Assembly: GCF_027580225.2 (NCBI RefSeq)
Contig: NC_073359.2
Location: 11,413,001-11,477,000, forward strand
Source: Misgurnus anguillicaudatus
Lineage: Eukaryota > Chordata > Actinopteri > Cypriniformes > Cobitidae
Length of the DNA stretch: 64,000 nucleotides
Direction: 5' to 3'
The translations under genes were made by a program, and so were the position numbers. Shown piece after piece: positions 1 through 57,067 of the stretch (the stretch's first letter is position 1; every line of letters starts with the position of its first letter). The notes beneath the pieces are model-generated. The model searched no databases, was not told where the DNA came from, and was given only the letters and a program-made list of their open reading frames with translations.

Positions 1-437
1 AATCAAATTAAGATACACGATTGAGAGAAAGTAAGTCTATAAACAGAGCGCAGCATGGAACGCAGCAGTAAAGGAGGCTATCAACATGGCCGCCACGACA
101 AGTAATGACGTCACGACGCCCAAGCCCTATTAGGCACCGGACCAGCAGGGGGCCCTTGCAAATTTACTGCGTGTAAATTGATAATATATAATTTTTTTAA
201 TTTAATTTTACATGAAATGGTGCTAAATACAGTGAAATAAAGTGTTTTAATAAAGAAATAAACAACAAATAATTTTTACCAAATAAATAATCATAATGCA
301 TTTCATCACTGTTGAGCGAGTGATTTTTATCTGAATTTTTGAGGGAACTGGATTTCGATGACGTTGTGGAGAAGTTTTCCAGAAGGAAATCAGTAAAGAT
401 ACCCATCAGCTTAGCTAAAACCAACGTTTTATATTAA

Positions 438-1668
438 AGGAAAACACCACAGTTTTTCAATATTTTACTTTGTTCTTACCTCAACTTAGACGAATGAATA
501 CATAACTATCTTTATTCAATGCATGCACTTAATCTTTGCACAGTGCGTCGTGAATGTGTTAGCATTTAGCCTAGCCCCATTCATTCCTTAGGATCCAAAC
601 AGGGATGAATTTAGAAGCCACCAAACACTTCCATGTTTTCCCTATTTAAAGACTGTTAAATGAGTAGTTACACCAGTAAGTATGGTAGCACAAAATATAA
701 CGTGGCCATTGTTTAAGGAGTTAAAAAATGAGAACTATATTGTATAGCGGAAGAGCACTTAATTTGCAGCACTTCTAAATTCATCCCTGTTTTGATCCTA
801 AGGAATGAATAGGGCTAGGCTAAATGCTAACACAGTCACGACACACCAGGGTTTCCTGCAGCACTTTGCAGTTCGGGCAACCCTACCGCCTTAACTAGGT
901 CGCCCAAAAAAAAAAAAACTTTCGTTGCACAAAAGTGCATCTAGGAGAATAGTGCGGACGCACTTCAAACTGCGAGCGGGCACACGCACCACACAGCCTA
1001 AATGAGAAAGACGTGGTCCGGACCGTCACTGTCTGGAGGATAACTAGCCAGTTTATAAAACAGCTAGAATAGCGCAGACGTGCTTTTTTATTTTGTTGTT
1101 TAAGCAACCTGCTAGCTAGGTTTCACGTGCCTGTTGATTCAATATAATTGTTGAGCGCTCTTGCTCACGTTATTTATGTGCATTATTTACATGCTACAGC
1201 AGTTACACTCCTTTAAGATAATGTAATTATTAGTGGGAAATAATCAGTTTTTACAATCTTCGCGCTATCTATCATTGTTCGCCAGACGTTCTACAAATCT
1301 GCTTCAGTTTGTGTTTATTAACCCTTTAGTTTCACTTCATCAGCTATTCCCGTTAGAGGAAAAAACATTTAATTCATAAATAATCTAATATGTGTTAATT
1401 TTCTGTCATAGTTTTTTCAAAATTAAGTTTTATTTGAGGGTTTTAAATAAAAATATTTTAATTTTCATCATGACGCGTACGCCCTGCCCCGCCCCTTTGA
1501 TTGCCACACCCCGAAAACCCTACCCCCTTAACTAACAAATTTTCTGCGGGAAACCCTGCGCGCTGTACAAAGATTAAGTACACGCATTGAAAAAAGATAG
1601 GGGTGTATTCATTCGTTTAAGTTGAGGTAAGAACATAGTAACATATTGAAAAACGGTGGTGTTTCCCT
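438..1668. mobile_element. TTAA-flanked inverted-repeat element, copy A
   Basis: Bounded by TTAA at 434-437 and 1669-1672, with long inverted ends: aggaaaacaccacagttttt on the left mirrors the right end up to ggtggtgtttccct. A second copy lies at 57068-58315. TTAA duplication suggests piggyBac-type mobilisation (inference). No transposase. A second element sits inside at 847-1558. Confidence 0.75.
847..1558. mobile_element. Element nested in copy A
   Basis: Ends cagggtttcctgcag and ctgcgggaaaccctg are imperfect inverted repeats. Comparison with the copy at 58 kb, where the flanks are contiguous, shows it was inserted. I could not confirm a clean target duplication. hAT type is likely from the ends. 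Confidence 0.6.
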
Positions 1669-1911
1669 TTAAGGTATTCCTGTCAGCTCTTGGCACCTTA
1701 AAACGCGCTGTCAGATGAGATTCTGTGAGACTACACCCTAATATGTCATGTTTAAAAGTTGGTTTAATAACTCTTAAGCGACTTAAATACGTTTTTTTGT
1801 GAAATTTAAACGTGTCCAGGTTAAAAAACCACAGACGCCCTATTGCTGTGCGCACACTGTGTTCTGAGTGAGTTCATCAGAAGGGGCGTACGATTTTGTT
1901 TCCCATGTTAA

Positions 1912-2252
1912 AGGCGCTCTAAGCGAATCTGTGTAACGTCACACTTTGTTGATGTTTGAACTGTTTTCAAACAAACGAGGGTTCCTCCCTTACGTGCTTT
2001 CATGAACGCGGCCAACCCCCAACCCCAAATCCTTCTTGTGGTTTATTGGCTGGAACACTTTGTTATGTTTCGTGATGGTAGGTTTGGCCACTGTGTTTTT
2101 ATTGCAGTTTGCAAAGCCTGGGCTGTCTACAGAGATCATGTTTTTTTTACAGTTTGATCAGCGTTCAGGCAAGCAGATAGTGAGGAGATGTTTGCTGTAT
2201 GTAACAAAAAATGTTTTATGGTCTAAAACGTGTGAATTCGCTTAGAGCACCT
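1912..2252. mobile_element. TTAA-flanked MITE, 341 bp
   Basis: TTAA at 1908-1911 and 2253-2256. The terminal repeats aggcgctctaagcgaat and attcgcttagagcacct are inverted with one mismatch. No coding capacity. Confidence 0.75.
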
Positions 2253-2460
2253 TTAATTGGTGTATTAAATCTATTTTTACTTATCTAAAGGACAGATTTC
2301 CAACGTTGAGAATGTTAACTTAAATAAAAAGCATATTTTACATGCGCAATTGTAAATCCTGTATGATGGTACAATACAGGTGGGGGGGCTGACCATCCGT
2401 CCCTGACCATTGTGCCTTTGAGTGCTTATTGTGCCTTAAGTAATGTGTTGTAAAATTTAC

Positions 2461-46501
<44,041 letters not shown>

Positions 46502-46594
46502 CTTTAAAAGAAACAAAAAGAATAACTGTTAATCACAAATAAAATACTGATTGTTATTTATTGGATAAATGAGCATGTCAATCACTATCTTATA

Positions 46595-47016
46595 CACTGC
46601 AAAAAATTATTTTCAAGAACAAAGAAATCTTAGTATTTTTGTCTTGTTTTCAGTAAAAATATCAAAAAATTCTTAAATTAAGATGCTTTTTCTTGATGAG
46701 CAAAAAGACCCAAGAAAATAAGTCTAGTTTTAAGACCAAAAATATCAAATTTCTGCCAATGGGGTAAGCAAACAAATCTTGAACATTTTTCTTAAACACT
46801 AAATTCAAGAAAAATTTGCTTACCCCATTGGCAGATTTTTTTTGCTTGTTTTATGCACAAAATCAGCTACATTTTATATTTTTGGTCTAAAAACTAGATT
46901 ATTTTCTTGGGTCGTTTTGCTTATCAAGAAAAAGCATCTTAATTTAAGAATTTTTTGATATTTTTACTGAAAACAAGACAAAAATACTACGTTTTTTTTA
47001 ATCATTTTTTGCAGTG
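46595..47016. mobile_element. MITE, cactgcaaaaaat family, copy 3 (422 bp)
   Basis: Ends cactgcaaaaaattatttt and ttttttgcagtg; internal inverted gccaatggggtaagcaaa and tttgcttaccccattggc. It lies 93 bp upstream of the first visible slit1 exon in transcript direction. Confidence 0.75.
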
Positions 47017-47376
47017 TGTATGATTTTATATTTTAGGGATATTATTACAAAGCAACCTGATCTCTCAAAAAATATGAATTTATATGAATTCATACAATGT
47101 AAATCATACAAAAAACGTAAAGGTCTAAGGATGGGTTCACGCTTGGCAGGTTTGGTTTCGATTGCTATGTTAGTGTAGATCATTTTACCAAGTGTGCTAT
47201 CAAAACCCTGGTGTGCACCAAACAAACAGAACAAGATGGATAAAAAGTCTTTCAAATAAACTGTAGTGTGGTTCAAAAGAAATTTAAAAGCAACAAAGAC
47301 ATCGAAGACCATCTAAATGAACTAAAAACAGGAAGTGATAACAAAATGCGACCCTAAAAATCCAGACTGATCTCAT

Positions 47377-47935
47377 GGAAAGTCGTGTTATAGTCATGAA
47401 AATTTTGATTAATTTATTAGTGTCCATGGCACAAAATTCAGCTTTTTTAATGCCTTGGGCACGAATGTCTTTTTCGTGTCACTCGCACACATTTTTATAG
47501 ATAGTTTTTCGTGTCCGTGGCACGGCTTTTCTCCCGTTTAATTTTATGTATTGTTTTCTCATTGTTTTTTTTTTGCTATTTTCTTACTATTGTCGCGTGG
47601 GGTTGGGGTTAGAATCACTTTTCGTTACATGTTTAGACATCCTAACCCAAACCCCAACTCCAGGCGAGAATAGTTTTAAAAACGGAAGAAAAACCAATAC
47701 ATAAAAATACATCCTAACCTCAAGGGACAATGATTTAAAAATCGGGGGGAAAATAAGCAAAACAATACATAAAATACACGAAAAAGAAAGCCATGCCACG
47801 GACACGAAACACTATTTATAGTGACATGAAAAATAAATTCGTGCTCAAGGCACGAAAAACAGCTGAAGTTCGTGCCATGGACACGATTAAATGAATAAAC
47901 ATTTTTGTGACTATAACACGACTTTCCGTGAGATC
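47377..47935. mobile_element. Foldback element (tgtccatggcac family), copy 2
   Basis: Left arm gaaagtcgtgttatagtca pairs with right arm tgactataacacgactttc; internal tgtccatggcac pairs with gtgccatggaca. Confidence 0.78.
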
Positions 47936-48897
47936 ATGTTGCAAAAATCACACCGTTTGTTAACCTACGAGGAAAGTTGATCATATCGTTGTCTGCGCAT
48001 ATAATGGAATTCCTGACACTGTTTTGACCCTTTTAAACATTTAATAAGCTCATTTATGAGTACAAATACCTTCCTATGTACACATACAAAGAGCGTGTTT
48101 AGCTTAGCACGCAGCATTGTTTTGGAAGACTTAAATTTGTCAGAAAATACACATCATAAATGCTGACCAATCAGGTTGTGAGCTTGTCATCCTGCCTTTA
48201 GGTTCAGCACTCCTGTGTAAATGCAAACTGGGAATAGTAATTATTTTGTTTTGGTAAACAAATTGAACTACACCAGGCAAGTGAGAGATGGTCAATAATA
48301 AAATAAGTAGTAAAAGTTAGCATTAAGACTGCATTAATCACTGCATCACTAAACATAAAATAAAATCAGCATTGGAAATGTAGTCTGATGGCAACAACAT
48401 AAAGAGAAGTGGAAGCTGGAAATAGACTGAACCGACTGAATTTACTTTTTGTCAAACAGCCAGAATGCAAAGCGAGTGTGCTTGCATGCAGACCATGGCG
48501 GTCTGTAAGACTGATGACATCAATAACTGGATAACAAGCCAATTATCCAGAGCATTCTGAGAGAAGAAAAAGAGACGGTAACTCAACTGGTGGCAGAGTA
48601 CAAGCCCTCAGTTAATGTTATTAATTAAAAAACAGCTGTAAATACTTAGAAATACTAAGAAGAAGAAGAAGAAATAAAAAAAAACAATAATAATATCAGC
48701 AGAAAAAATGTGTTGTCATAACATCAAGGGCTGTGTCTCTTGACTTTGTATTGTTGACAGAATTTGGCCCTTGTTAAAAACAAACTGGAGAACCCTGGTG
48801 ATTTGTTTAGTAGAGCTGTTAAACGATTAATTGCATACAAAATAAAAGTTTATGTTATGTAAATGCATAAAATATGTGTGTGTCCTGCAGTGTTGGG

Positions 48898-49561
48898 TGT
48901 AACTAGTTACTAAGTAATTAGTTACTGTAATTAAATTACTTTTCCCTTGAAAAAGTAAAGTAAGGGATTACTCTTATTTTTCTTGTAATCTAATTACAGT
49001 TACTTCTGATGTAACTTAATACTGTGTATGGACTCAATTGGACAACAATTATGTATAGTATAATACAATAGTGGATTTAACATGGTTTAAGTTTACAATT
49101 CTCACTATTAACTGGTTGATTATTAGCATTAATATGAATTAGATGCTGGCTGTTTATTAATACTTAATAGCACATATTAATGCCTGATTCTGCAAAACCT
49201 TATTTTACTTCCTTAACCCTTCCCATTTCTGCCAATACTTAAAATTAACAACTTCTTTAGTATTAATAATAAGCAGTAGTTGGAGTATATTGAGGCAAAA
49301 GTAGTTAATAGTTAGTTAATAGAGAGAATTGGACCCTTAAGTGGGACCAGAATAATTTATGTACTTTTATATATTATTTCTTTGAGATATTTCAAGCCTA
49401 TCCTTGTATCATATACTAAATAGGATTTAGAAAGTTATTAGTAATAAGTATTTAAATACTTTTTGGAGAGAGTAATTTGTAAAGTAATCTAATTACATGA
49501 TTGAAGATGTAATTAGTAACTAGTAATTAATTACTTTTTTTGAGTAACTTACCCAACACTG
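48898..49561. mobile_element. hAT-type MITE, 664 bp, intact duplication
   Basis: Ends cagtgttgggtgtaac and gtaacttacccaacactg type, flanked by a perfect 8-bp duplication gtgtcctg (48890-48897 and 49562-49569). Interior rich in taattac motifs. Confidence 0.9.
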
Positions 49562-49885
49562 GTGTCCTGTGTGTAATTATTATATATAAATCCATACACA
49601 CATATTCATGTATGTATTTAAGATTCTTTTAAATGTGTACATATCTATTCATTTATATTTTTATATATTTTATATCATATATAAAAATGGATATATAAAA
49701 AAATCTTACAATTATACATGTATGTGTGTGTTTTTATATACAATAGTAATCACACATAGGACACACACACACACATATTATGATTATGAAAACCCAAACT
49801 TTTATTTTGTATGCAATTAAGCATTTGACAACACTATCGTGTAGTATATTTTGTGAGTGTGTATTGTGTTTTAAATAAATCTCTA

Positions 49886-52879
49886 ACTGTGGATTCACAC
49901 CAGACGCGAGTTCAACGATTTGCGTGAGTAGATTACATAAGTCAATGCAAAGACGCGATCAAATGCGTTCTCGGACGGAGTGATCCGAATGACACAAATT
50001 AGGCAGTGCAATTGACGCGAAAAAATGTGCTATTCGCCTCAAACACACCTTTGTGCAAGTTGAAACTCAAGCAAAAAATTAGCATGACACAAAGTTAAAT
50101 CCCGCGAGTAATCAAAGCGAGCAACGCGATGCTACATGATTGGTGTGACTTGGCATTAAGCATTATGCTACGTACACACCAAACGCGGGTCATCGCGTTA
50201 CTCGCAGGATTTAACTTCGTGTCATGTGAATTTTTCGCTCAAGATATTTTCAACTTCGCAAAGACACGTTTGAGGCGAATAGTGCGTGTTTTTGCGGTAA
50301 GCGCGCCACCCATATTGCGTCATTCGCAACGAGGACGCATCTGATGCATTGACTTTGTATTTAATCTACTCGCGCAAATTGTTGAAATTGCGTCTGGTGT
50401 AAACCCAAGGTTACTGTTGCTTCTACATTACGCTTCTGTATTTAGAATATTGCGTTAGCAGCAAAGAGTAACTGTGGGTTCACACCAGATGTGTCAACGT
50501 TTTGCACGAGTAGATTACATACAAAGTCAATGCAAAGACACGATCAGACCCGTCCTCGCGTGGGGTGATGCGAATGACGCGATATGGGCAACGCATGACA
50601 CAAAGTTAAATCCCGCGAGTAATCAGAGCGAGCAACGCAATGCTACATGATTGGTGATGTAGCATTAAGCATTATGCTACGTACACACCAAACGTGGGTC
50701 ATTGCGTTACTCGCAGTATTTAACTTCGTGTCATGTGAATTTTTCGCTCAAGATATTTTCAACTTCGCAAAGACATGTTTGAGGCGAATAGCGCGTGCTT
50801 TTGCGGTAAACGTGCCGCCCATATCGCGTCATTCGCAACGAGGGCGCATCTGATGCATTGGCTTTGTATGTAATCTACTTGCGCAAATCGTTGAACTCGC
50901 ATCTGGTGTAAACCCACGGTTACTGTTGCTTCTACGTTACGTTTCCGTATTTAGAGTATTGCGTTAGCAACAAAGAGTAACTGTGGGTTCACACCTGATG
51001 TGTCAATGATTTGCGCAAGTAGATTACATACGAAGTCAATGCAAAGACACGGTCAGACCCGTCCTCGTGTGGGGCGATGCGAATGACGTGGTATGGGTGG
51101 TACGTTTGCCGTGAAAACACGCGCTATTCGCCTCAAACAAACCTTCGTGCAAGTTGAAACTCAAGCAAAAAATTAGCATGACACAAAGTTAAATCCCACC
51201 AGTAATCAGAGCCAGCGACCCGATTGGTGTGACGTAGCATCAAGACGCGTTTGAGGCTAATAGCATGTGTTTTTGTGGTAAAAGCGCCACCCATATCGCG
51301 TCATTCGCATCGAGGATGCATCTGATGCATTGACTTTGTATTTAATCTACTCGCGCAAACTCGCGTCTGGTGTAAATCCAAGGTTACTGTTGCCTCTACG
51401 TTACGCTTCTGTATTTAGAGTATTGCATTAGCAGCAAAGAGTAACTGTGGGTTCACACCTGATGTGTCAATGATTTGCGCGAGTAGATTACATACGAAGT
51501 CAATGCAAAGACACGGTCAGACCGTCCTCACGTGGGGCGATGCGAATGACGCGATATGGGTCGCGCGTTTGCCGCGAAAACACGCGCTATTCGCCTCAAA
51601 CACACCTTCGTGCAAGTTGAAACTCAAGCAAAAAATTAGCATGTGTGTGTTAAATCCCGCAAGTAATCAGAGCAGGCAACGCGATGCTACGTGATTGGTG
51701 ACGTAGCATTAAGCATTATGCTACGTACACACCAAACGCAGGTCATCGCGTTACTCACGTGATTTAACTTTGTGTCATGTGAATTTTTCGCTCAAGATAT
51801 TTTCAATTTGCGCAAAGACACGCTTGAGGCAAATAGCGTGTGTTTTCGCGGTAAACGCGCCGCCCATATCGCGTCATTCGTAACGAGGACGCATCTGATG
51901 CATTGACTTTGCATGTAATCTACTTGCGCAAATCGTTGAACTCGCGTCTGGTGTAAACCCACGGTTACTGTTGCTTCTACGTTACGCTTCTGTATTTAGA
52001 GTATTGCATTAGCAGCAAAGAGTAACTGTGGGTTCACACCAGACGTGAGTTCAACGATTTGAGCGAGTAGATTACATACAAAGTCAATGCAAAGACGCGA
52101 TCAGACCCGTCCTCGTGCAGGGCGATGCAAATGACCCGAATTGGGCGGCGCGACTGCCACGATAACATGCGCTATTCGCCTCAAACACACCTTTGTGAAA
52201 GTTGAAACTCAAGCAAAAAATAAACATGTCACAAAATTAAATCCCGCCAGTAATCAGAGCGAGCAACGCGATGCTACGTGATTGGTCTGATGTAGCATTA
52301 AGCATTATGCTACGTACACACCAAACGCGGGTCATCGTGTTACTCGCAAGATTTAACTTTGTGTCATGTGAATTTTTCGCTCGAGTTGAATATTTTCAAC
52401 TTGAGAAAAGACGCGTTTGAGGCGGTAACGCGTCGCCCATAACGCGCCATTTGCATCGAGGACGCATCTGTTGCAATAACTTTGTATGTAATCTACTCGC
52501 GCAAACCGTTGAACTCGCGTCTGATGTAAACCCACGGTTACTGTTGCTTCTACGTTACCCTTCTGTATTTAGAGTATTGCGTTAGCAGCAAAGAGTAACT
52601 GTGGGTTCACACCAGATGTGAGTTCAACGATTTGCGCTAGTAGATTACATACAAAGTCGATGCAAAGACGCGATCAGACCCGTTCTCGTGTTGGGCAATG
52701 CGAATGACGCGAAATGGACGGCGCGTTTACCGCGAAAACACACGCTATTTGCCTCAAGCGCCTTCGCCCAAGTTAAAATATTAAACTCAAGCGAAAAATT
52801 TGCATGACACGAAGTTAAAACCTGCGAGTAATCTAGAGCGAGTAACGCGATGCCCTGCGTTTGGTGTGTACGTAGCATA
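49886..52879. repeat. Satellite-like array made from a foldback element
   Basis: Six units start with actgtgg(g/a)ttcacacc at 49886, 50471, 50980, 51444, 52024 and 52598 (spacing 585, 509, 464, 580 and 574 bp; the last unit is partial). Each full unit has a forward half and an inverted half (ttatgctacgtacacacc... ggtgtaaaccca). A single dispersed relative lies at 14523-15097. Confidence 0.88.
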
Positions 52880-53434
52880 AGAGAACATACTTATAAAAAA
52901 ATGTGTACTAGTAATGCATAAAAGCGTCTACCAAATGCATAAATGAAATGGGTTTTTTTTGTATGGAAATTTTACAGTAAGATTAGAGATTTGTTTAAGT
53001 TAAACTACGCTCAAAATAGTGACAAATCCTGCAGATTTATCTTCAAGTATGTTAAAAAGAGACAAGCCATAGTCTAAGACCAGAAAATCTCAAAAATCAT
53101 GAAAAAGTATTATGTCAACAATTGTTCATCCAATGTAATTTAAATAAATTGAGTATTTTAGTGAAAACTCTTGTATATATCACCAGAAATCAAAACGGTA
53201 ATGTACAGTGTCTCAGACTGTACACAGATATGCCAGAGATTTGAATATAAAAAGTTTTTTTTTCCTACAATCTTACAATTAATAAGCCACGCTATCCACA
53301 ATATTTAAAGTAGCTCTACTTATACAATGTCGACAGTTGTCCTATTTTTATTCATATTCCAATTTTTAAGAGAAAAATGAGACCAAGCTGAAACTTCATT
53401 ATGTCTGCTCAGCTATCAAAGAGCAATTCCATTT

Positions 53435-53510
53435 GGTTTAGCATTGCACTAGCAGCACAAAAGGCCATGGGTTTGATCCTATTGAATACACATACTGATA
53501 AAATGTATAG
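53435..53510 (+). repeat. tRNA-derived SINE remnant
   Basis: ttagcattgcactagcagc followed by catgggtttgatcc (B-box-like) and a catactgataaaatgtata tail match the layout of fish tRNA-derived SINEs. A typical tail (aaaagcgtctaccaaatgca) also occurs alone near 52920. Confidence 0.5.
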
Positions 53511-54285
53511 TATAATGTCCTTTTTGTGTTGTCTTGCCATACAGAATGTATTACTGTGTTGTCTAATGGACATCAGTGCCCGACAGAAAAGAAATTCACA
53601 ATAAGGACTGAATTCATTTTTTTAAAGCTGAATGCCGAATAGCCGCCCCCTTTGTAGTGGAAATATGCATTTGCACCCTTGTACAGTAGTGTCACATGGG
53701 GCACGGGCTATAATGGTGCTATTGTGGAAAAGAGCCCAGGTGTGACCAATCAGAGCAATGAACTCTTTTAATCCTTTAATTAGTCCAGCATCTGTGGCCA
53801 ACACCAGGACCAGTAACCTGGAAAATTGGACACAAAAGACACTTGATCTCTTCATCGGCTGTTCACACGAATGATCCCTTAAAGCCAACCAAGTCCACAG
53901 ATATACAGTATGTATATACATATTCTTCTATATAATGCAATGTGGTATAAAGTCCAGCATCAGCGACCCACAGAATAATATTTCAAAATGCAATTCACTC
54001 TATTTATTTATTAACCCAGCGTTTGTTAAAAAGGGACAACCCAAAATGTTGTTTTATCTCAAAATGCTGGGTTGTTTTAACCCATTAAATATAACATTTT
54101 ATTTACCACAACACCAGAGTACATCAATTATTATCCATTTGTTTGGGTGTACTTGTATTTATTTATTTTTTAAATAAAATACTGAAATTGATAATTATTT
54201 GAATGTCATTCCAAATAATTTTAATAATGTATTTTAATTGCTTATTATCAGTGCTGGAATGTATTATTTTATTGACACTACACAG

Positions 54286-55700
54286 TAAAAATTCCTTTTT
54301 TTGCACTTAAATGTTTAAGCTTACTCAACTTGAATTTACAATTAATTTAAACTTTTTGACTAGTGAGGAGTTGCACTGAAAAAAAAATGATTCATTCAAT
54401 TTTTCTCAATTTTTTTAAAGTAAGTGGTTGCAATCAATTTATTTAAGGACTTTTAAACAAAAATAGATTGATTGCAACCACTTACCTTAAACCTTTTTTC
54501 AGTGTGCTATAAATTATAAAAATAAATTTGAAATAAAAAAGTTGATTCATCTTAAGTTATAAGTTATAGCAACTCCTCAATAGTCAAGAAAGTTGAAATG
54601 TATTGTAAATTCAAGTTGATTCAACTTAAAGATTTAAGTGCAATTCAAGTGGACTTTTTTATAGTGTACATTTTATTATTTTGCACGAAAGTTTGCTTCG
54701 CAAACCGAAATATTACATACTGAAAGTAGCATATGAATAATCCATCACTGAAAAAAGTTATTCATTCAATTTACTCATTTTTTTTAAGGTAAGTGGTCGC
54801 AATCAATTTATTTAAGCTACCTGCATTTAAACAAAACAAAAATTAGTCAAATAAAAAACTTGTTTAAATGTAGCTTAAATAAATTTATTGCAACCACTTA
54901 CCTTAAAAAAATGTAGTAAATTTAATGAATATTTTTCAGTGTTCTATAAATTATAAAAATTAATTTGAAATAACTTAAGCTAATTTAACTTTTTTTAATA
55001 ATTTATAGCAACTCCTCATAGTCAAGAAAGTTAAAATGTATTGTAAATTCAAGTTGATTCAACTTAAAAATGTAAGTGCAACAAAGAATTTTTTATAGTG
55101 TACATTTTATTATTTTGCACAAAAGTTTTCTTCCTAAACCGAAATATTACATACTGAAAGTAGCCTATATGAATAATAAAAAAGTATTCATTCAATTTAC
55201 TCAATTTTTTTAAGGTAAGTGGTCACAATCAATTTATTTAAGCTACATTTAAACAAAAAATGTGAAAATCAAAACAAAAAATGTTGTTTAAATGTAGCTT
55301 AAATAAATTTATTGCAACCACTTACCTTAAAAAAAAATTGTAAATTGAATGGATTTTTTTTCAGTGTGCTATAAATTATAAAAATAAATTTGAAATAACT
55401 TAAGCTAATTCAACTTTTTTTAAAATAATTTATAGCAACTACTCACTATTCAAGAAAGTTGAAATGTATTGTAAATTCAAGTTGATTCAACTTAAAGATT
55501 TAAGTGCAACAAAGAATTTTTTTATAGTGTACATTTTATTATTTTGCACAAAAGTTTGCTTCCTAAAGTGAAAAAAAATTATTCATTCAATTTACTCAAT
55601 TTTTTAAAGGTAAGCGGTCGCAATCAATTTATTTAAGCTACATTTAAACAAAAAATTTGAAAAACAAAACAAAAATTTTGTTGTTGAAATTTAGTTTAAA
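54286..55700. repeat. Tandem foldback cluster, units of about 400 bp
   Basis: Three to four units each contain attcattcaatttactcaa, then gtaagtggt(c/t)gcaatcaa and its inverted form attgcaaccacttacctt, then gcacaaaagtttgcttcc. Unit starts are near 54378, 54750, 55180 and 55570; the last is truncated. Confidence 0.75.
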
Positions 55701-56175
55701 TAAATTATTAATTAAAATAAAATAAACGTTCAGGGGAATAAATGCAGAGAAATAATAGAGAAAAAATACATTAGGAAAATATTCATATTTTTCAAATAAA
55801 TTGACTCCCTGGAGACTTTTAAATCAATAAAGAATAACAAAGGTTTCTACCTTTATTTTTTTCTCTAATTAACAGAAACCACTCAATGTTGTCTATTATT
55901 AGGTACACAAACATATGCATCTATTTAGCATCTGTGTTTTTAATTATATCATATACATTTGTTCTTTTTGAATATATGCAACCTTTTGAGTAGGTTATAT
56001 GTTACTCGGGGAAATGAGCAAGAAATCTAAGCAGTGATAATAGCATCTGTCATGGCTGTGACAGATATATTGCAATGTAAATACAATGTAAACAAAATGT
56101 ATGCTTTATAAGAAAATTGTTCAAACAGGCCTTTGCTTTTATTGGTGTGCCCTCGGAAATCATGTATTTCTGTAT

Positions 56176-56294
56176 CACTTGACAGAGCATTGTTTCAGCA
56201 ACATAAAGGACATGGGTTCGATCCCAGGATCACACAAACTGATATTAAGTAAAGCTTGAATGCACTTTGGATTAAAGTGTCTGGCAAATGCATA
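56176..56294 (+). repeat. tRNA-derived SINE, diverged
   Basis: gagcattgtttcagcaacat, a B box ggttcgatccc (about 56215-56225), and the tail ttgaatgcactttggat then gtctggcaaatgcataa match a tRNA-derived cyprinid SINE layout. Confidence 0.65.
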
Positions 56295-57067
56295 ATTTTG
56301 TTTAATGTTAGGACATTTAGATTCACCCTTACAAGTTTACCAAATTTCATAACGTTCCAAACTTTAAGGTTTTACAAGTAGAAGAAAGCAACCCTCAGTC
56401 CAACCAAGTACAGTCATCTACTTCAACTCGACCTCTTATTACCTCTGTCGAGAGCCAGACATAAATTGGACTCTTGTGACATGAGATACCATACCAGAAA
56501 TTTCATTGTGATCTAATCAATCGAATCGATTCATTTAATAACAAGCACCTTCATTTAATTTAGCCTGATATATAAAAACGAAACGGCAGCTTGCTGGTCC
56601 AGCATCAGGTCTATTGTTGAACAGCTATACCTCAACCCGCAGCCTTTTGCCCTCATCCACGACCCCCCCGCCTCCACCCGGTCAACTCAAATAACGGTGC
56701 CTCCACAGCTTAATTCTTTACCGCTGCAGGACCAAAGCTCAAGGGACGTTAGCTGATATTATTTGGCTAGTGCAGTCTCTGTGATAAATGACTCTCTTCA
56801 CTGCACATCGCCTAGGGAGCGACAGAACTACTGGCTGTTATCAATACTGCTTTCACTCCTAATTGTTCAACAATAGGTTCGACACATTAAACGTCTTTGT
56901 ATTGTTCATTGAAGCATGCGTTTTTAGATCAACATCTGTTGTTGGAGCTGGAAACGTTTGGGTTAAGGTCCATTCACACCAGGAACAATAACTATTAAAC
57001 TATGGCTACCTGTATGTTAGCATCTACACAATTGGGTGATAACCTTATGTTTATTTTCACACTTTAA

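Larger units (their letters stand above)
1..2460 (-). other. slit1: slit1 intron downstream of the EGF3 exon (partial)
   Basis: No further EGF exon could be found, so the 3' part of the gene lies outside the window. The stretch holds two TTAA-flanked elements (438-1668 with a nested insertion, and 1912-2252). Nothing is recognised at 1-430 or 1673-1900. Confidence 0.7.

Noticed and set aside
2338..2460. Sequence below the EGF3 exon considered as more EGF coding
   Set aside because: It lacks EGF cysteine spacing in the continuing frame; the donor at 2460-2459 is good and reading through gives a non-EGF tail.
53622..53921. Minus-strand ORF considered as the slit1 first exon
   Set aside because: There is no LRRNT cysteine pattern, no convincing signal peptide and no donor in the required phase.
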